64,000 bases of DNA, taken from positions 54,660,972 through 54,724,971 of the forward strand of contig OX393557.1 in assembly GCA_947650365.1 (NCBI GenBank). The letters are read 5' to 3'. The first letter of the stretch is position 1. Each line of letters begins with the position of its first letter. Positions 33,028 to 45,540 of this stretch are shown here, piece after piece. The translations under genes and the position numbers were made by a program. Origin of the DNA: Chamaelirium japonicum. Taxonomy: Eukaryota > Streptophyta > Magnoliopsida > Liliales > Melanthiaceae. The notes beneath the pieces were generated by a model. It was not told the DNA's origin. It made no database searches and saw only the letters and a program-made list of their open reading frames with translations.

Positions 33028-34981
33028 TGTTGGAATTGGATCCGCTAATCAGAGTCGCAGCGGAAGCAAAAGAAAGATCCGAAGATCATACAGTATATGT
33101 TTCATTGCACTTAATGCTACAAAACAATCTACATGCAAATCTATGATCTTAGCATATGTCCGGACACCCTAGAGGCATACTACGATCTACGGAAGACATG
33201 CATGCATCTAGTTAGGTATTTAGAATCATCATACCTTTTGAATCTATGATCCGAAGAGAATGAAACGATGAAGAACCGCACTTGAATCACAAGGGAAACT
33301 GTCGGATAACACCTTGTCCTTTGCGAATTGAAGAATCCTCAAAATCCTGTCTCTGAGTGCAAGGATTACGAGCCGACGGAGGAATCTGTTGCGAAGACGA
33401 TGGCGAGCCGCTAGGTTTCCTCCTTCTCTTTCTCTCTTCTTCCTTCTCCTTCCTTCCTCTTTCTTCTCCCTTCTTCTTCCTCTCTTTTCCTTGGCCGAAA
33501 CCACAAAGGAGGAGCTAAAGGGGGGGTTAGGATTTTCTAGAGGAGAGGGAGCTTAGGACTGGCCCCTCCTTTTCCCTATTCCTTTATAGGGCCAGTCTTC
33601 CATCGCTTCAAGGAAGCTATGGCCGGCCCTAGATAGGTTAGGATAGAGAGGGGGCGGTTTTTAGGGATTTTCAGTGTCTATCGTGAAGCATGGACGAAAA
33701 CGCCCTTCACAAAAAGTGGAAAACTGAAAGAGAGACTGAGTGAGGTGCGCTACTCGGAATCGAGTTCCGTCAGTGCATATGAGCTCCTGGAATTATTCCG
33801 CTTATTCTAAGATCCATATTCAATATGTTTTGAGCCATATTTCAGTATTTACCAAAATACCCCTACGGCCCGTAACACATGTGAATTAGGTTCTTAAGCT
33901 CCGGGCTTACGCTCCATCGTGCTACTTCGCATCCAACGTATCCACCTAGGTCGGGGAACAATTCCTATATGCAATGACAGGGTGGAACCTTCAGGGTTCG
34001 GGATCTCTAGCTCCAACCGGATCCCTGATTAACTGTTCTGGTGACACACCGAAAGTTCCGTTAATCAGCCCTAATCCGATTAACCCGCATGGCCACCCAG
34101 AGTGTGACGCGAGTTGAACTCTAGTGATCCTAAACTTATGTTACTCCCTCGTAACCCTATTCTCTACTATACTCCGATAATCCTTAGTCCCTTCTATTAC
34201 TGGTGCCATGATACGACTTAGGCGGTGGAGAGCACCATCAGATCCCGATCGATCATCTGACTAGGGTTTGATGACTTGTCATCTATAACACCACACACCT
34301 TCCGGTGCTATGCCTAGCATCCGGAACATTGTCAGTCATACTGACAACCACCAGGCCTGGGTTAACTGTGTGGATAGATTGACTCATCAAAACGCACCCA
34401 TCCAATACTGGACGTCGGATAACCTATAGGGATTACATGTCACTCAAGCGCCAGCTGGGTAACCCAACGTACCGTGGTATTGGACTATGGAAGGTCCACA
34501 TACGTTGGCACATCAAAGCACCACACAACTGGTTGGCCCAGTGAACATGGTCCCTCAGGGTTAAGGATAGATTATCTATAGTAGTAAGACGGTTCATGCA
34601 TCAGTGTCTGAATCACTGAACTGTGCATCGTCTTGGTTCCTGTTCAACACGATCATCATGCTTGGTCAGGTGAATGAGAATCCCACGTTCCCGTGGTGGA
34701 TACTTCATCACATCCTCTACCTGCCAACAACTTGTTCTCGGTGAAGCGACCTGCATCACGTAAGCTGTGAACTAGTTCTAGGTCTACACAGAACTGGTCT
34801 ACTGGGTCTCCCAAGCATGGGTCCTCCATGCGCCTCAGTGGCCTACTGTGTTCCCTAGGGTTCTTTTATTATATGAGTATTATCATATACCAGAGTAGTC
34901 TTCTAATTAAAGCAATAACCAAAGTCATCTTTATTAATGTTAAGACAGAAATTCCACGCTAAGGACACAGGAGCTACAACA
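33028..34981 (-). mobile_element. 3' LTR of C1
   Basis: 1954 bp, TGTTGGAATTGGATCC to GGAGCTACAACA on the + strand, matched by 40056-42005 and by 1-1612 in the opposite orientation. The purine tract AAGTGGGAGAT (minus strand) adjoins it at 34982-34992. Confidence 0.93.
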
Positions 34982-35199
34982 ATCTCCCACTTGGCCTAGC
35001 GGGGAACAACAGTCTTAACTCACATGGCATCCACGTGCTTCTCAAACGCCTTGGTCGGTAACGCCTTTGTGAAAGGGTCCGCCATGTTATCTGTAGACGC
35101 CACCTGAGTCACTGCAACCTCCCCTTGTTTCTGCAAGTCCCAGATAATGTAGTATTTCCGCTCGATATGCTTGCTCTTCTGGTGATATCTTAGCTCCTT

Positions 35200-37700
35200 G
35201 GATTATGCTACCGCTCCACTATTGTCGCAGTAAAGGACAATAGGATCTTGAGCTCCCGGTACGCATCCTAAGTCCGTGAGAAACTTCTTGAGCCATACCG
35301 CCTCCTTAGCTGCTTCGCACGCCTTAACGTACTCAGTCTCTATCGTCGAATCCGCGATGCATCCCTGCTTCACGCTCCTCCAACTGACAGCTCCTCCTTC
35401 TAATGAAAACACAAACCCTAACATCGATCTCCTGGATTCCGGATTTGACGCAAAGTCAGAATCCGTATATCCAATCAGTATCAGTTCCTGTGAAGAGTAA
35501 ACTAACTAATAATCTCTCATCCTACGGAGATACTTGAGTATACTTTTCACAGCAGTCTAGTGCCCTGGACCCGGATTTGACTGATACCTACCCATCATGC
35601 CTACTGCATAGTATATATCTGATCTCGTGCACTGTATAACATACATCAGACTCCCTACAGCCGAAGCATAAGGTATCTTCTGCATCTCTTCCCTCTCCTC
35701 AAGAGTCTTAGGATCCTGATCCTTGGAAAATTTCATTCCATGTCTGAATGGAACCAGTCCCTTCTTGGAGTTGTGCATACTGAATCTGACCAAGATAGTA
35801 TCTATGTAGGCTGACTGTGACAGCGAGAGAGTCTCATTTTGGCGATCTCGAGTTACCTTGATCCCCAGAACATAACTTGCTTCACCCAGGTCTTTCATGT
35901 CAAATTGAGAGGATAACCACACCTTCACTGTAGACAATGTTCCAACATCGTTTCCAATGAGCAGGATATCGTCTACGTAAACCACTAGAAAAACTACTGC
36001 AGTTTTATCGCTCCTCTTATAAACACATGGTTCATCCACGTTCTGCTCAAATCCATAAGACTGGATAGCCTGATCAAAATGCATGTTCCAACTTCTGGAT
36101 ACTTGCTTCAGTCCATAAATGGATCTCTGCAACTTGCACACCAGACTTTCCTGACCTTTTGCGACAAAGCCTGGAGGCTGAGACATATGGATGTCTTCTT
36201 CCAAATCCCCGTTGAGGAATACGGTCTTGACGTCCATTTGCCAGATCTCCCAATCATAATGGGCTGCAATGGATAAGAGAATCCGGATGGACTTAAGCAT
36301 AGCCACTGGCGAAAAGGTTTCGTCATAGTCGATCCCTTCTCGCTGGGTATAACCCTTAGTGACTAGTCTTGCTTTGTAAGTCTCAACGGTACCATCCGGA
36401 CCTCTTTTCTTTTTGTCCATCCACTTACACCCAACAAGTTTAATATTGTGAGGTGGTGTTATAAGTGTTCAGACCGAGTTTTGGGACATCGATGTCAGTT
36501 CTGCCTCCATGGCTTCCTGCCATGCTGCATGGTCAGAGGATACCATCGCTTTGTCATAGTTCAGAGGATCATCCTCCTGAAACTCTAGATCTACTATAAA
36601 GGCTTCTCCAATGTATCTATCAGGAGCACTTGTGGTCCTTCCACTGCGATGAGCCTGCTGTGGTTCCATAGGAGTCGATTCTACAGTATTGTTTATCTTA
36701 GTGGTATCGGCTCCCACTACATTTTTTGTCTGCGTACTCCCATCAGTACCAAGCAATTCTTTAAGAACTACTTTACTGGTAGGTTTATGGTCTATTAAAT
36801 AATCCTGCTCCAGGAACACGGCGTTTGTCGAGACGACAACCTTTCTATCCTCAGGATCATAAAATAAACCATCCTTTGTCCCTTTTGGATACCCAACGAA
36901 CAGACATACCTTAGTTTTTGACTCCATCTTATCTGGCTTATCCTTCCGCACATGTGCTGGACAACCCCAAATCCTAAAGTGCTATAGGCTTGGCTTTCGC
37001 TTCAACTACAGCTCCCAAGGAGGTAGGGGTACTGACTTTGATGGAACAAAGTTCAAAGTATATGTTGCCATCTTTAGGGCATATCCCCAAAAATTAGGTG
37101 GTAATGTTGCATAACTCATCATAGTCCGAACAATGTCTAACAAAGTTCGGTTTCTCCTCTCAGATACACCGTTTTATTGCGGTGTCCCTGGTGCAATCAG
37201 CTGGGATACGATCCCATGCTCACGCAGGTACCCAATAAATTCATCCGATAGGTATTCACTCCTCGATCCGATCGAAGAGACTTGATACTTTTACCCGTCT
37301 ACTTTTTTGCTTCCGCTCTGAATTCCTTGAACTTATCAAAGGATTCAGACTTCCATCGCATTAGGTATATGTATCCAAACCTCGAGTGATTATCCGTGAA
37401 GGTGATGAAATATTCGAAGCCTCCTATAGCATGAACACTTATGGGCCCATATACATCAGTGTGTACCAACTCTAATACCTCCTTAGATCTGCTACCTTTG
37501 GCTCGGAAAGATCTTTTAGTCATTTTGCCTTCCAGGCAAGACTCATATGTCGGTAGGCTTTCTGAAATATCTGGACTTAAATGTCCTACCTTAACCAACC
37601 TGTGAATTCTGTCTGAGGCGATGTGTCTAAGCCTTAGATGCCAAAGGAGTGTTGGATTATCTGAGGGATTTTTCCTTTTAGATGAATTAATCACACAAGC
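35200..37700 (-). mobile_element. pol region of C1
   Basis: Recognisable pieces on the minus strand are GAG-pre-integrase (TLLWHLRLRHIASDRIHRLV), integrase (FITFTDNHSRFGYIYLMR), reverse transcriptase (YDWEIWQMDVKTVFLNGDLE and VVYVDDILLIGND) and RNase H (TIETEYVKACEAAKEAVWLK). They are clearly Ty1/copia pol. The region is broken in several places. Confidence 0.9.
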
Positions 37701-37833
37701 TTCAATTATGTTATCCTGCTTATGATTGGAGTTAATTACATAGAGACTATTCTATATCTTTCCCTTACAAACAAAGGAACAATTCAATTTAATTGACATA
37801 CCAGAAGCATCAAATAAAACTGAAAAACCTTCA

Positions 37834-38925
37834 TTATTCAATAAGAAAACAGAAATTAAGTAATAAACTTCTTCCATCAAGGAACTGCAAGACGGCATCT
37901 CCAACTGCTTCAGCCTCTGCCACGGCCTCAGTTCCAATACTTAGGATTATCTCCCCATCACCCAGTTTTTTTGTCTCCTTGAATCCCTGTAAATTATTGC
38001 AAGCATGGTTAGTGGAACCAGAATCCACAATCCATGAAACTGGAGAACAACTGGATACTACAAGGAATTCCACTATGTGGATTTGAGATATACCTATCTC
38101 AGCCTTCTTGGGAGCCGCGCGACAGTCGCCCTTCCAGTGCCCCTTCTTGCCGCATCGGAAATATTTTCCTTTGGGCTTCGTCGGACCATTCTGCTTAGGA
38201 ACCTGTAACTGCACCTGGCCCATCTTCACGGGCTTCTTAGATTTTCTTTTCTGAAATTTGCCTTTGGCTTTCAGAGAAGAATTTCGTTCCACGTTCAGGG
38301 ATTGGGCTCCTACCTTCATCCCGTCCTCTGCCGCCTGGAGCGCCGCTAGGAGCTTTGTGTTAGACATCTCCAACCGGTTAAGGTTAAAGTTGGTAACGAA
38401 GCCCTCAAACGCTCCTGACAGAGACGCGAGGAAAATATTGGTCTGGATCTCTGCATCCAAGATGACATCGAAGGAACCAAGCTCGTTCACATAGCCAAAC
38501 AATTTCAGCATATGATCCCGAACTAAAGTCCCCTCTGCCATCTTCGTGGACACCAATTTCTTGATGGTCAGGTAACGAGTTACCCGACTACGACCCTCGA
38601 ATATTTTCTTTAGGTAGAGCATCATGTCTGAAGCAAAGGCCATGTCTTCGACTTGCTTCTGAAGGGCGGTCTGCAAGGATGCCACTATGTAGCACTTGTA
38701 CATCTTATCAGCATCTAGCCAGTCTTTCCATTCCTTTAACTGAGCCTCAGTTGCACTTGGTCCCGGCATGGCCGGTTGAGGGGTACTTAGGGCAATTGAG
38801 TGTTTGGCAACCCTTAGGACGAGCATCAGGTTACGCTTCCAGTCCTCGTAGTTTAGTCCCGTAAGTTTGTTATCATTGAGTATGGAGGCAAGGGGGTCAA
38901 GCTTGGTCATGATTCCTGTAAACAA
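37834..38925 (-). mobile_element. gag region of C1
   Basis: An open frame of 363 codons. The N-terminal part is typical copia gag (LTGLNYEDWKRNLMLVLRVA), and a CCHC zinc knuckle (YFRCGKKGHWKGDC) lies near residue 260. A protease-like DSGSTNHACNNL motif follows near residue 308. It is the best-preserved part of C1. Confidence 0.88.
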
Positions 38926-40041
38926 TAGTTCAAAGCAAAATTAGGGTTTACTACAATCTATTTCATAGAATTTAGAAATAGATAATTTCTACTCCAGCTG
39001 CTATGTCTTCACCACCTCAAGTGGAGACATCCAAGAATCTAAATTCCCTGGGCTGGAGTACTGAGACTATCGGCCTTGAATTGGAGACAGCATCTCGGTG
39101 AGAGCATGCAATCGCTTCTGCCAACGGGGTTTTTACGACCCAGTCTTCATCAGAATTACCCATGGCAAACTGAAAAACCTCCCAGTCTCCTTTTGGCCAG
39201 CTTTATGTGACCCGCGTGCGCAGCAACAGTGGCTTCACACAAGCTTTCGGATGCTTCCCACAAATCTAGGTAGTGTCGGCAGGGGGGTTCATTGGCTCCC
39301 ACGGTGCAGGAAAAAACCGTCACCCACTGCACCGCGGGAGCCAATGAAGGATGCCAAAGGGGAGCCAATGGAGGATGCATAAAACCATCACCCACTGCCA
39401 CCGGCATCCTCTAGAGACAAACTCACAAGCAAGATAATAAAATTATCATCGGGGTTCTCTAAACAATAATTATAGAGAATCAACAGAAAAACATCCAAAC
39501 TGAATCAAGTCCAGGGTCTGACCCCTGAACCTGAATAGCACAGCCAAGTATCCTGCTCTTCCGTTCTGCACGATCTCTGACGACGATCCCTATCATCGCC
39601 AACGTGCACGCTTTCGCCGGGTCTTTGCACGCCATGGTACCGCTTGCCCGAACCGTGGATGAAGCATCATCTCCTTTTTCTTGTGACCGAAAAACTAACA
39701 TGCTCCGAGCAAGTACTCGTTTGTGTATAATTTTGCTAGAAAGAAAAGAAGACAATCTTAAAAACATGGCTAGGGAACCGAGGATGGTCAACCCCCACCC
39801 TCGCCCATCTAGAGCTTTAAAATCCACAAGCACAATAATAATCAATGCAAAAAAAAAAATCTGGGGTCCGACCACCGGATGCATGCAATCACAGATTACT
39901 ATTCAGCGCGGCACCTGTAAAAAGATGATACATAGCACAATCCATATGCATAATCTACGCCGAACCCCGACGAAAACATATGCCATCATATATTTACATG
40001 ATGTTTTCACGAATTCATGCATGAAACATACACCAAAGCAT
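38926..40041 (-). mobile_element. Leader region of C1; no gene seen
   Basis: It lies between the gag start and the primer site on the minus strand. It contains a short imperfect repeat (CACCCACTGCACCGCGGG and GGAGCCAATGAAGGATGCC words, 39290-39410). Small open frames here have no recognisable similarity. Confidence 0.6.
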
Positions 40042-40053
40042 GCTCTGATACCA
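40042..40053 (-). other. Primer-binding site of C1 (initiator Met tRNA)
   Basis: The minus strand reads TGGTATCAGAGC two bases after the 5' LTR, the standard plant copia primer site. Confidence 0.93.
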
Positions 40054-40055
40054 AT

Positions 40056-42005
40056 TGTTGGAATTTGATCCGCTAATCAGAGTCGCAGCGGAAGCAAAAG
40101 AAAGATCAAGATCATACGGTGTATTTTTCATTGTACTTAATTCTACAAAACAATCTATATGCAAATCTATGATCTTAGCATATGTGTGGACACCCTAGAT
40201 GCATACTACGATCTACGGAAGACATGCATGCATCTAGTTAGGTGTTTAGAATCATCATACCTTTTGGATCTATGATCCGGAGAGAACGGAACGATGAAGA
40301 ACCGCACTTGAATCGCAAGGGAAACTGTCGAATAGCACCTTGTCCTTTGCGAATTGAAGAATCCTCAAAATCCCGTCCCTAAGTGCAAGGATTACGAGCC
40401 GACGGAGGAATCTGTTACGAAGACGATGGCGAGCCGCTAGGTTTTCTCCTTCTCTTTCTCTTTTCTTTCTTCTCCTTCCTTCCTCTTTCTTCTCCTTTCT
40501 TCTTCCTCTCTTTTCCTTGGCCGAAACCACAAAGGAGGAGCTAAAGGGGGGGTTCGGATTTTTAGGAGGAGAGGGAGCTTAGGGCCGGCCCCTCCCTCTC
40601 CCTATTCCTTTATACGACTAATCTCCCATCGCTTCAAGGAAGCTAGGGCTGACCCTAGATAGGTTAGGATAGAAAGGGGGCGGTTTTTAAGGATTTTCAG
40701 TATCTATCGTGAAGCCTGGACGAAAACGCTCTTCACGAAAAGTGGAAAACTGAAAGAGAGACTGAGTGAGGTGCGCTACTCGGAATGGAGTTTCGTCAGT
40801 GCCTATGAGCTCCTGGAATTATTTCGCTCATTCTAAGATCCATATTCAATATGTTCTGAGCCATATTTTAGTATTTACCAAAATATCCCTACGGCCCGTA
40901 ACACATGTGAATTAGGTTCTTAGGCTCCGGGTTACACTCCATCGCGTTACTTCGCATCCAACGTATCCAACTAGGTCGAGGAACAATTCCTATACGCAAC
41001 GACAGGGTGGAACCTTCAGGGTTCGGGATCTCTAGCTCCAACCGGATCCCTGATTAACTGTTCCGGTGACACACCGAAAGTTTCGTTAATCAGCCCTAAT
41101 CCGATTAACCCGCGTAGCCACCCAGAGTGCGACACGAGTTAAACTCTAGTGATCCTAAACTTATGTTACTCCCTCGTAATCCTGATCTCTACTATACTCC
41201 GATAATCCTTAGTCCCTCCTATTACTGGTGCCATCATACGACTCGGGCGGTGGGGAGCACCGTCAGATCCCGATCGATTATCTGACTAGGATTTGATGAC
41301 TTGTTATCTATAACACCACACACCTTCCGGTGCTATGCCTAGCATCCAAAACATTGTCAGTCATACTGACAACCACCAGGCCTGGGTTAACTGTGTGGAC
41401 AAATTGACTCATCTAAACGCACCCATCCAACACTGGACGTCGGATAACCTGTAGGGATTACATATCACTCAAGCGTCAGCCGGGTAACCCAACGTACCGT
41501 GGTATTGGACTATGGAAGGTTCGCACACGTTGGCATATCAAAGCACCACACAACTGGTTAGCCCAGTGAACATGGTCCCTCAGGGTTAAGGATAGATTAT
41601 CTATAGTAGTAAGACGGTTCATGCACCAGTGTCTGAATCACTGAACTGTGCACCGTCTTGGTTCCTGTTCAACACGATTATCTTGCTTGGTCGGGTGAAT
41701 GGAATCCCACATTCCCGTGGTGGAGACTTCACCACATCCTCTACCTGCCAACAGCTTGTTCTCGGTGAAACGACCTGTATCACCTAAGCTGTGAACTAGT
41801 TCTAGGTCGATACAGAACTGATCCACTGGGTCTCCCAAGTATGGGTCCTCCTTGCACCTCAGTGGCCGACTGTGTTCCCTAGGGTCCTTTTATTATATAA
41901 GTATTATCATATACCAGAGTAGTATTCTAATTAAAGCAATAACCAAAATCATCTTTATAAATGTTAATACAGAAATTCCACGCTAAGGACACACGAACTA
42001 CAACA
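40056..42005 (-). mobile_element. 5' LTR of C1
   Basis: 1950 bp, + strand TGTTGGAATTTGATCC to CGAACTACAACA, followed by the target duplication CAAAC (42006-42010). Confidence 0.93.
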
Positions 42006-42010
42006 CAAAC

Positions 42011-43591
42011 CCCATCCAGAATAAACCTAGTAGATTTTAGATGGGTGTTTCTCCGGTAGAGGAATAAAAATAGTAAAATTTAAAGATATAAAGCACGACT
42101 TGTGCATAAGGTTTCTCACAGAAACCTAGGATCGATTACGAGGAAATATATTCTCCGGTAATGGATGCAATAACGTTCATTAGCTTAATAGTATCTTAAA
42201 AACTCCACATAAAGCTAATGGACATCATGATTGTATATGGAGAACTAGACATTGAAATCTATATAAAAATCCTTGAAGGATTTAAATTGCTAGAAGCAAA
42301 GTTATGAAGCACACACTCAATTTGATTAAGACGTGTATTGTACGGGTTAAAAATAGTCTGGAAGACTAGTACAACCATCTGAGTAGATATCTGTCTAGAG
42401 AATGTTATAAAAGCTATCTCATATGTCCTCGTGTATTTATAAAGAAATCCCTGAATGAATTTTCTATAGTAGCAGTGTATGTTGATGGCATCAACATAAT
42501 CGGGACTCTAGAAGAGCTCGAAAAGACTGCTAACTATTTGAAATAAAAGATCTAAGTAAAACTAAGTTTTATCTCGGCCTGAAGATTGAGCAAATGGAGA
42601 GTAAAATTTTGCTCTATTAATCCAATTATATTGAGAAACTCTTGAAGAGATTTAGTATGGATAAATATCATCCATTAAGTATACCTATGGTCGTTCGGTC
42701 TTTGGATATTGAAAGAGATCCATTTAGACTAAGAGTGAAAAACGAAGATATATTTGGTCTTGAAGTGCCATTTTTAAGTGTTATTGAAGCAATACTGTAC
42801 TTAGCACTATGCACTAGACCTAACAAGGTATTTTATGTAAATATACTTGTTATATATAGTATTGTAGCTATTCTTTGTCACTGGAACATGATCAAACATA
42901 TATTTATATATCTTCGTGAAAATATTGAATGGAGACTATTTTATTCTTATGATAAAGCTAACATGATTGGATATGCAAATTCAGGTAATGTTTTTGACCT
43001 ACATAAGGGTCAATCATAAATATATTATGTTTTATGAATAGTAATGTGGCTATCTTTGCTTTCTACGAAACAAACTCTGGTAGCTACTTCCTTGAACTAT
43101 TCTGAAATTCTTGCATTACATGAAGCAGTTGTCAGACCCCCTACTGCTACAGATTAATCTACTATGATATATGAAGACAAATGCCGCATGCATCACACAT
43201 GAACTCCAAGAGAAGCAAGAAATCAAAGTGGAGCAAGTTCGATCCAGCGACAATCTTGCAGTCCTCTTCACCAAGTCACTTCCAAAATCAACCTTCCAGA
43301 AGCTGGTGCATGGAATTGGACTTCGAAGACTTCATCAAAGAAATTGTTAAATAATATAATAATCAGGGGGAGTTTTTTTATTTATTTTTGAACAATGTAA
43401 TCAGGGGGAGTGTAGTTCTAGGTTGACATCCTGAAGTAAGTCAAGCATCCTTGAGTATGCTAAGCGTGTTGTACTCTTTTTCCTTATTGGATTAGTTTTT
43501 TCCACTACCAAAAGGTTTAAACGAGGCAGCATGATGCGCGTTCACCATTGTTCCTGTAGAATATTATAGCTGGTGGACATCCAAGGGAGAG
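42011..43591 (+). mobile_element. C2 interior, right half (RT and RNase H remnants)
   Basis: Words such as PRIDYEEIYSPVMDAITF, YVDGINIIGTLEELEKT and NYIEKLLKRFSMDKYHPL, then an RNase H tail with EVKVEQVRSSDNLAVLFTK-like sequence, identify copia pol. Two AATCAGGGGGAGT purine tracts lie near 43363 and 43401, and CCAAGGGAGAG ends directly before the 3' LTR. Decayed. Confidence 0.8.
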
Positions 43592-43757
43592 TGTTATGAG
43601 ATCTTCTGATCATGTGGATTGTCCACTGTTGGATCTCTCCCATGGATTAGGGTTTTCCAGGGATTACTTCGGTCCTAAGTTAATTCACCCTATAAATAAT
43701 ATGTGGCCTTAAGGGTGGGGCACAATTTTGATATTTTCTCTCTCCTATTTCACAATA
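43592..43757 (+). mobile_element. 3' LTR of C2
   Basis: TGTTATGAGATCTTCTG to CTATTTCACAATA, a partner of 28116-28284 with about 10% difference, mostly transitions. Confidence 0.85.
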
Positions 43758-44190
43758 TATATATTTTTTGTTTTCACTATGCGTCCCACTCTCCTAAATG
43801 CCACGTCCATAGCTCTATCGGCTTGCGGGGTGGCAGGGAGCAATGCTATTCATTCCGAAAGAGTATTACCGAATGACATCGCACCTATTCACAACGCACC
43901 TTTTTGCCTGCTACTCCGGAAAGAGTGTGATCATTTGTCTAGGTGGGTGATAGCGGACAGCTATGATCACGTCACGTCATTCTGTAAGACTCTTACGGTA
44001 AGACTTTCGGTATGAATGGCATTTCTCGGGTGGCAAGTATGTATTTTCTTTATACAAGCCATGAATCTTCTTTTATAATTAAACTCTAGTAAACTAGAAT
44101 GAAAGATCCCTTTGAGATGTGCAACTTCTTTATACAAGCCACAGTTAGATGGTGTCACGTATCGATCAACACATCAGCTACAGAAACTTA
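43758..44190 (+). repeat. Composite repeat R1, split copy, right part
   Basis: It continues the R1 copy left of C2 (27890-28115): TTTTTTGTTTTCACTATGCG is like 45161-45180 of the unbroken copy. It includes a MITE-like element at 43845-44020 and ends with the AAACTAGAATGAAAGATCCC block. Confidence 0.85.
43845..44020. mobile_element. MITE-like element inside R1, copy 2
   Basis: Same inverted-repeat ends as 5577-5762 (ATTCATTCCGAAAG left, CTTTCGGTATGAAT right) in the same R1 context. Confidence 0.7.
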
Positions 44191-44398
44191 ACTATAAATA
44201 CTTTGGTCGGTCGATCAGCACCTTATCACACCCAGGTGGTACTATTCCATATTCTATTCCAAACACTTTGGTGCGGAAACCAAGTAAAAAAGACCGATCT
44301 TACATAAGATTAGATTTCTAAGCATAAGACTGATTAATTTGGAAGAAGATCGGATTCCCAAGTATAAGACTGATCTCACCCAAGATTGGGTTTCCAAG
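44191..44398. repeat. GATC-rich degenerate repeats; no gene
   Basis: GGTCGGTCGATCAGCACC, then CTATTCCATATTCTATTCC like the 9.8-10.3 kb array, then AAGACCGATCTTACATAAG-type units like 6020-6240. It ends at the TRIM target site CCAAG. Confidence 0.65.
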
Positions 44399-44744
44399 TG
44401 TTGGGTTTAGTCCCACATCGGCTAGGGACTGGGCGATGGTGTGCATTATACCCTCTGGTGGACCTCCCCTTACGACCCGGGTTTTTGGGTGAGAGGGTAT
44501 CTACAATTGGTATCAGAGTCAAGTTGCCACCTTGTTTGGATCTAGTCGGGTAGGCGTGTTCTCCTCCCTTATCGCCTGCCGCACGAAAGGGGGGGCTAGC
44601 GGGTGGTTCAACCCTATCCTCATGTGAGGGAGGGATTGTTGGGTTTAGTCCCATATCGGCTAGGGATTAGGAGATGGTGTGCTTATATACCCTCTGGTGG
44701 ACCTCCCCTTACAACCGGGGTTTTGGGGAGAAAGGGTATCTATA
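44399..44744 (+). mobile_element. Complete TRIM (miniature LTR retrotransposon)
   Basis: Two LTRs of 107-108 bp (44399-44505 and 44637-44744, TGTTGGGTTTAGTCCCA to GGGTATCTACA/TATA) flank a 131-bp non-coding interior. The interior has a primer site TGGTATCAGAGTC (44508-44520) and a purine tract GTGAGGGAGGGAT before the 3' LTR. Target duplication CCAAG is at 44394-44398 and 44745-44749. AGTCCCACATCGG in the LTR start is common in plant TRIMs. It looks whole for its class. Confidence 0.93.
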
Positions 44745-44837
44745 CCAAGAGCAAGATCGATTTTCCAGAATATATGATTCCCATCAAGACCGAACCCAAC
44801 CCATGTTTATGTCAAGTTGACTTTTCAAACAAGATCT

Positions 44838-45540
44838 GATCGACAAATAAATGAGCCCAAACCCGATCAGATGGGTTGGGTTCAACCCGCCCAAGTTGCA
44901 GCCCTTCGGCCTAGGCTATGTTTGTATACAAGTACTCTAGTACAAAGAAAACATCAATTATAACTTCTGCGCTTACTGAAACGCAAAAACAATACTAGTC
45001 GGCTGCCCCATGTGTGCTTGCCGGTAGATCCAACTCAAGGTTAGGTGGCGTGTAGGTATTGGTGAAGGGGAGCGGGGCCCAAAGTGTAAAAAAAACCCAT
45101 GAAGTAGGGTGACGTAGATCCCGATGCCATCAAATCCTTATCGGCTTCTTTCTTCTTTTTTTTGTTTGCTTTTACTATGGGCCCCACTCTCCTGAATGCC
45201 ACATCCATAGCTCTACAAGCTCGCGGGGTGGCATGGAGCAATGCTATTCATTCCGAAAGTCATACCGAAAGAGTATTACGGAATGACATCGCACCCATTC
45301 ATAACACATTTTTCTACCTACTGCTCCGGAAAGAGTGTGATCATTTGTTTAGATGGGTGCTAGCGGACGGCTATGATCATGCCACATCATTCGATAACTC
45401 TTACGGTAAGACTTTCGGTATGAATGGCATTTCTCGGGTGGCAAGTATGTATTTTCTTTATACAAGCCATGAATCTTCTTTTATAATTAAACTCTTAGTA
45501 AACTAGAAAGAAAGATCCCTTTGAGATGTGCAATTTCTAT
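44838..45540 (+). repeat. Composite repeat R1, unbroken copy (empty site of C2)
   Basis: It runs from AAATGAGCCCAAACCCG through GTAGGTATTGGTGAAGG, CCCATGAAGTAGGGTG, TTCTTTCTTC with a T run, GGGCCCCACTCTCCTGAA and a MITE-like element to AAACTAGAAAGAAAGATCCC. At 45150-45165 it is continuous where C2 interrupts the other copy. Confidence 0.85.
45243..45428. mobile_element. MITE-like element inside R1, copy 3
   Basis: Inverted-repeat ends as in 5577-5762 and 43845-44020. Confidence 0.7.

Larger units (their letters stand above)
33028..42005 (-). mobile_element. Ty1/copia element C1 (Angela-like), broken, inside C2
   Basis: On the minus strand: 5' LTR 42005-40056, primer site TGGTATCAGAGC (40053-40042), leader, gag (38925-37834), protease/integrase/reverse transcriptase/RNase H region (about 37700-35200), purine tract (34992-34982) and 3' LTR 34981-33028. 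Target duplication CAAAC is at 33023-33027 and 42006-42010. Sampled LTR stretches differ by about 5-10%. The gag sequence (KLTGLNYEDWKRNLMLVL) and long LTRs suggest the Angela lineage. The element has several breaks in pol. Confidence 0.92.
28116..43757 (+). mobile_element. Ty1/copia element C2, broken, with C1 nested
   Basis: Short LTRs (28116-28284 and 43592-43757) flank an interior with a primer-site-like CGTTATCAGCACGAAG (28285-28300), a gag region near 30000-30850, an integrase region near 31440-31770, a reverse transcriptase to RNase H region near 42011-43330 and a purine tract before 43592. The LTRs differ at about 16 of 163 sites by eye, so it is old. It is broken in many places. C1 lies in its reverse transcriptase region. 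The unbroken copy of R1 at 45000-45540 shows the empty site. Confidence 0.85.
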
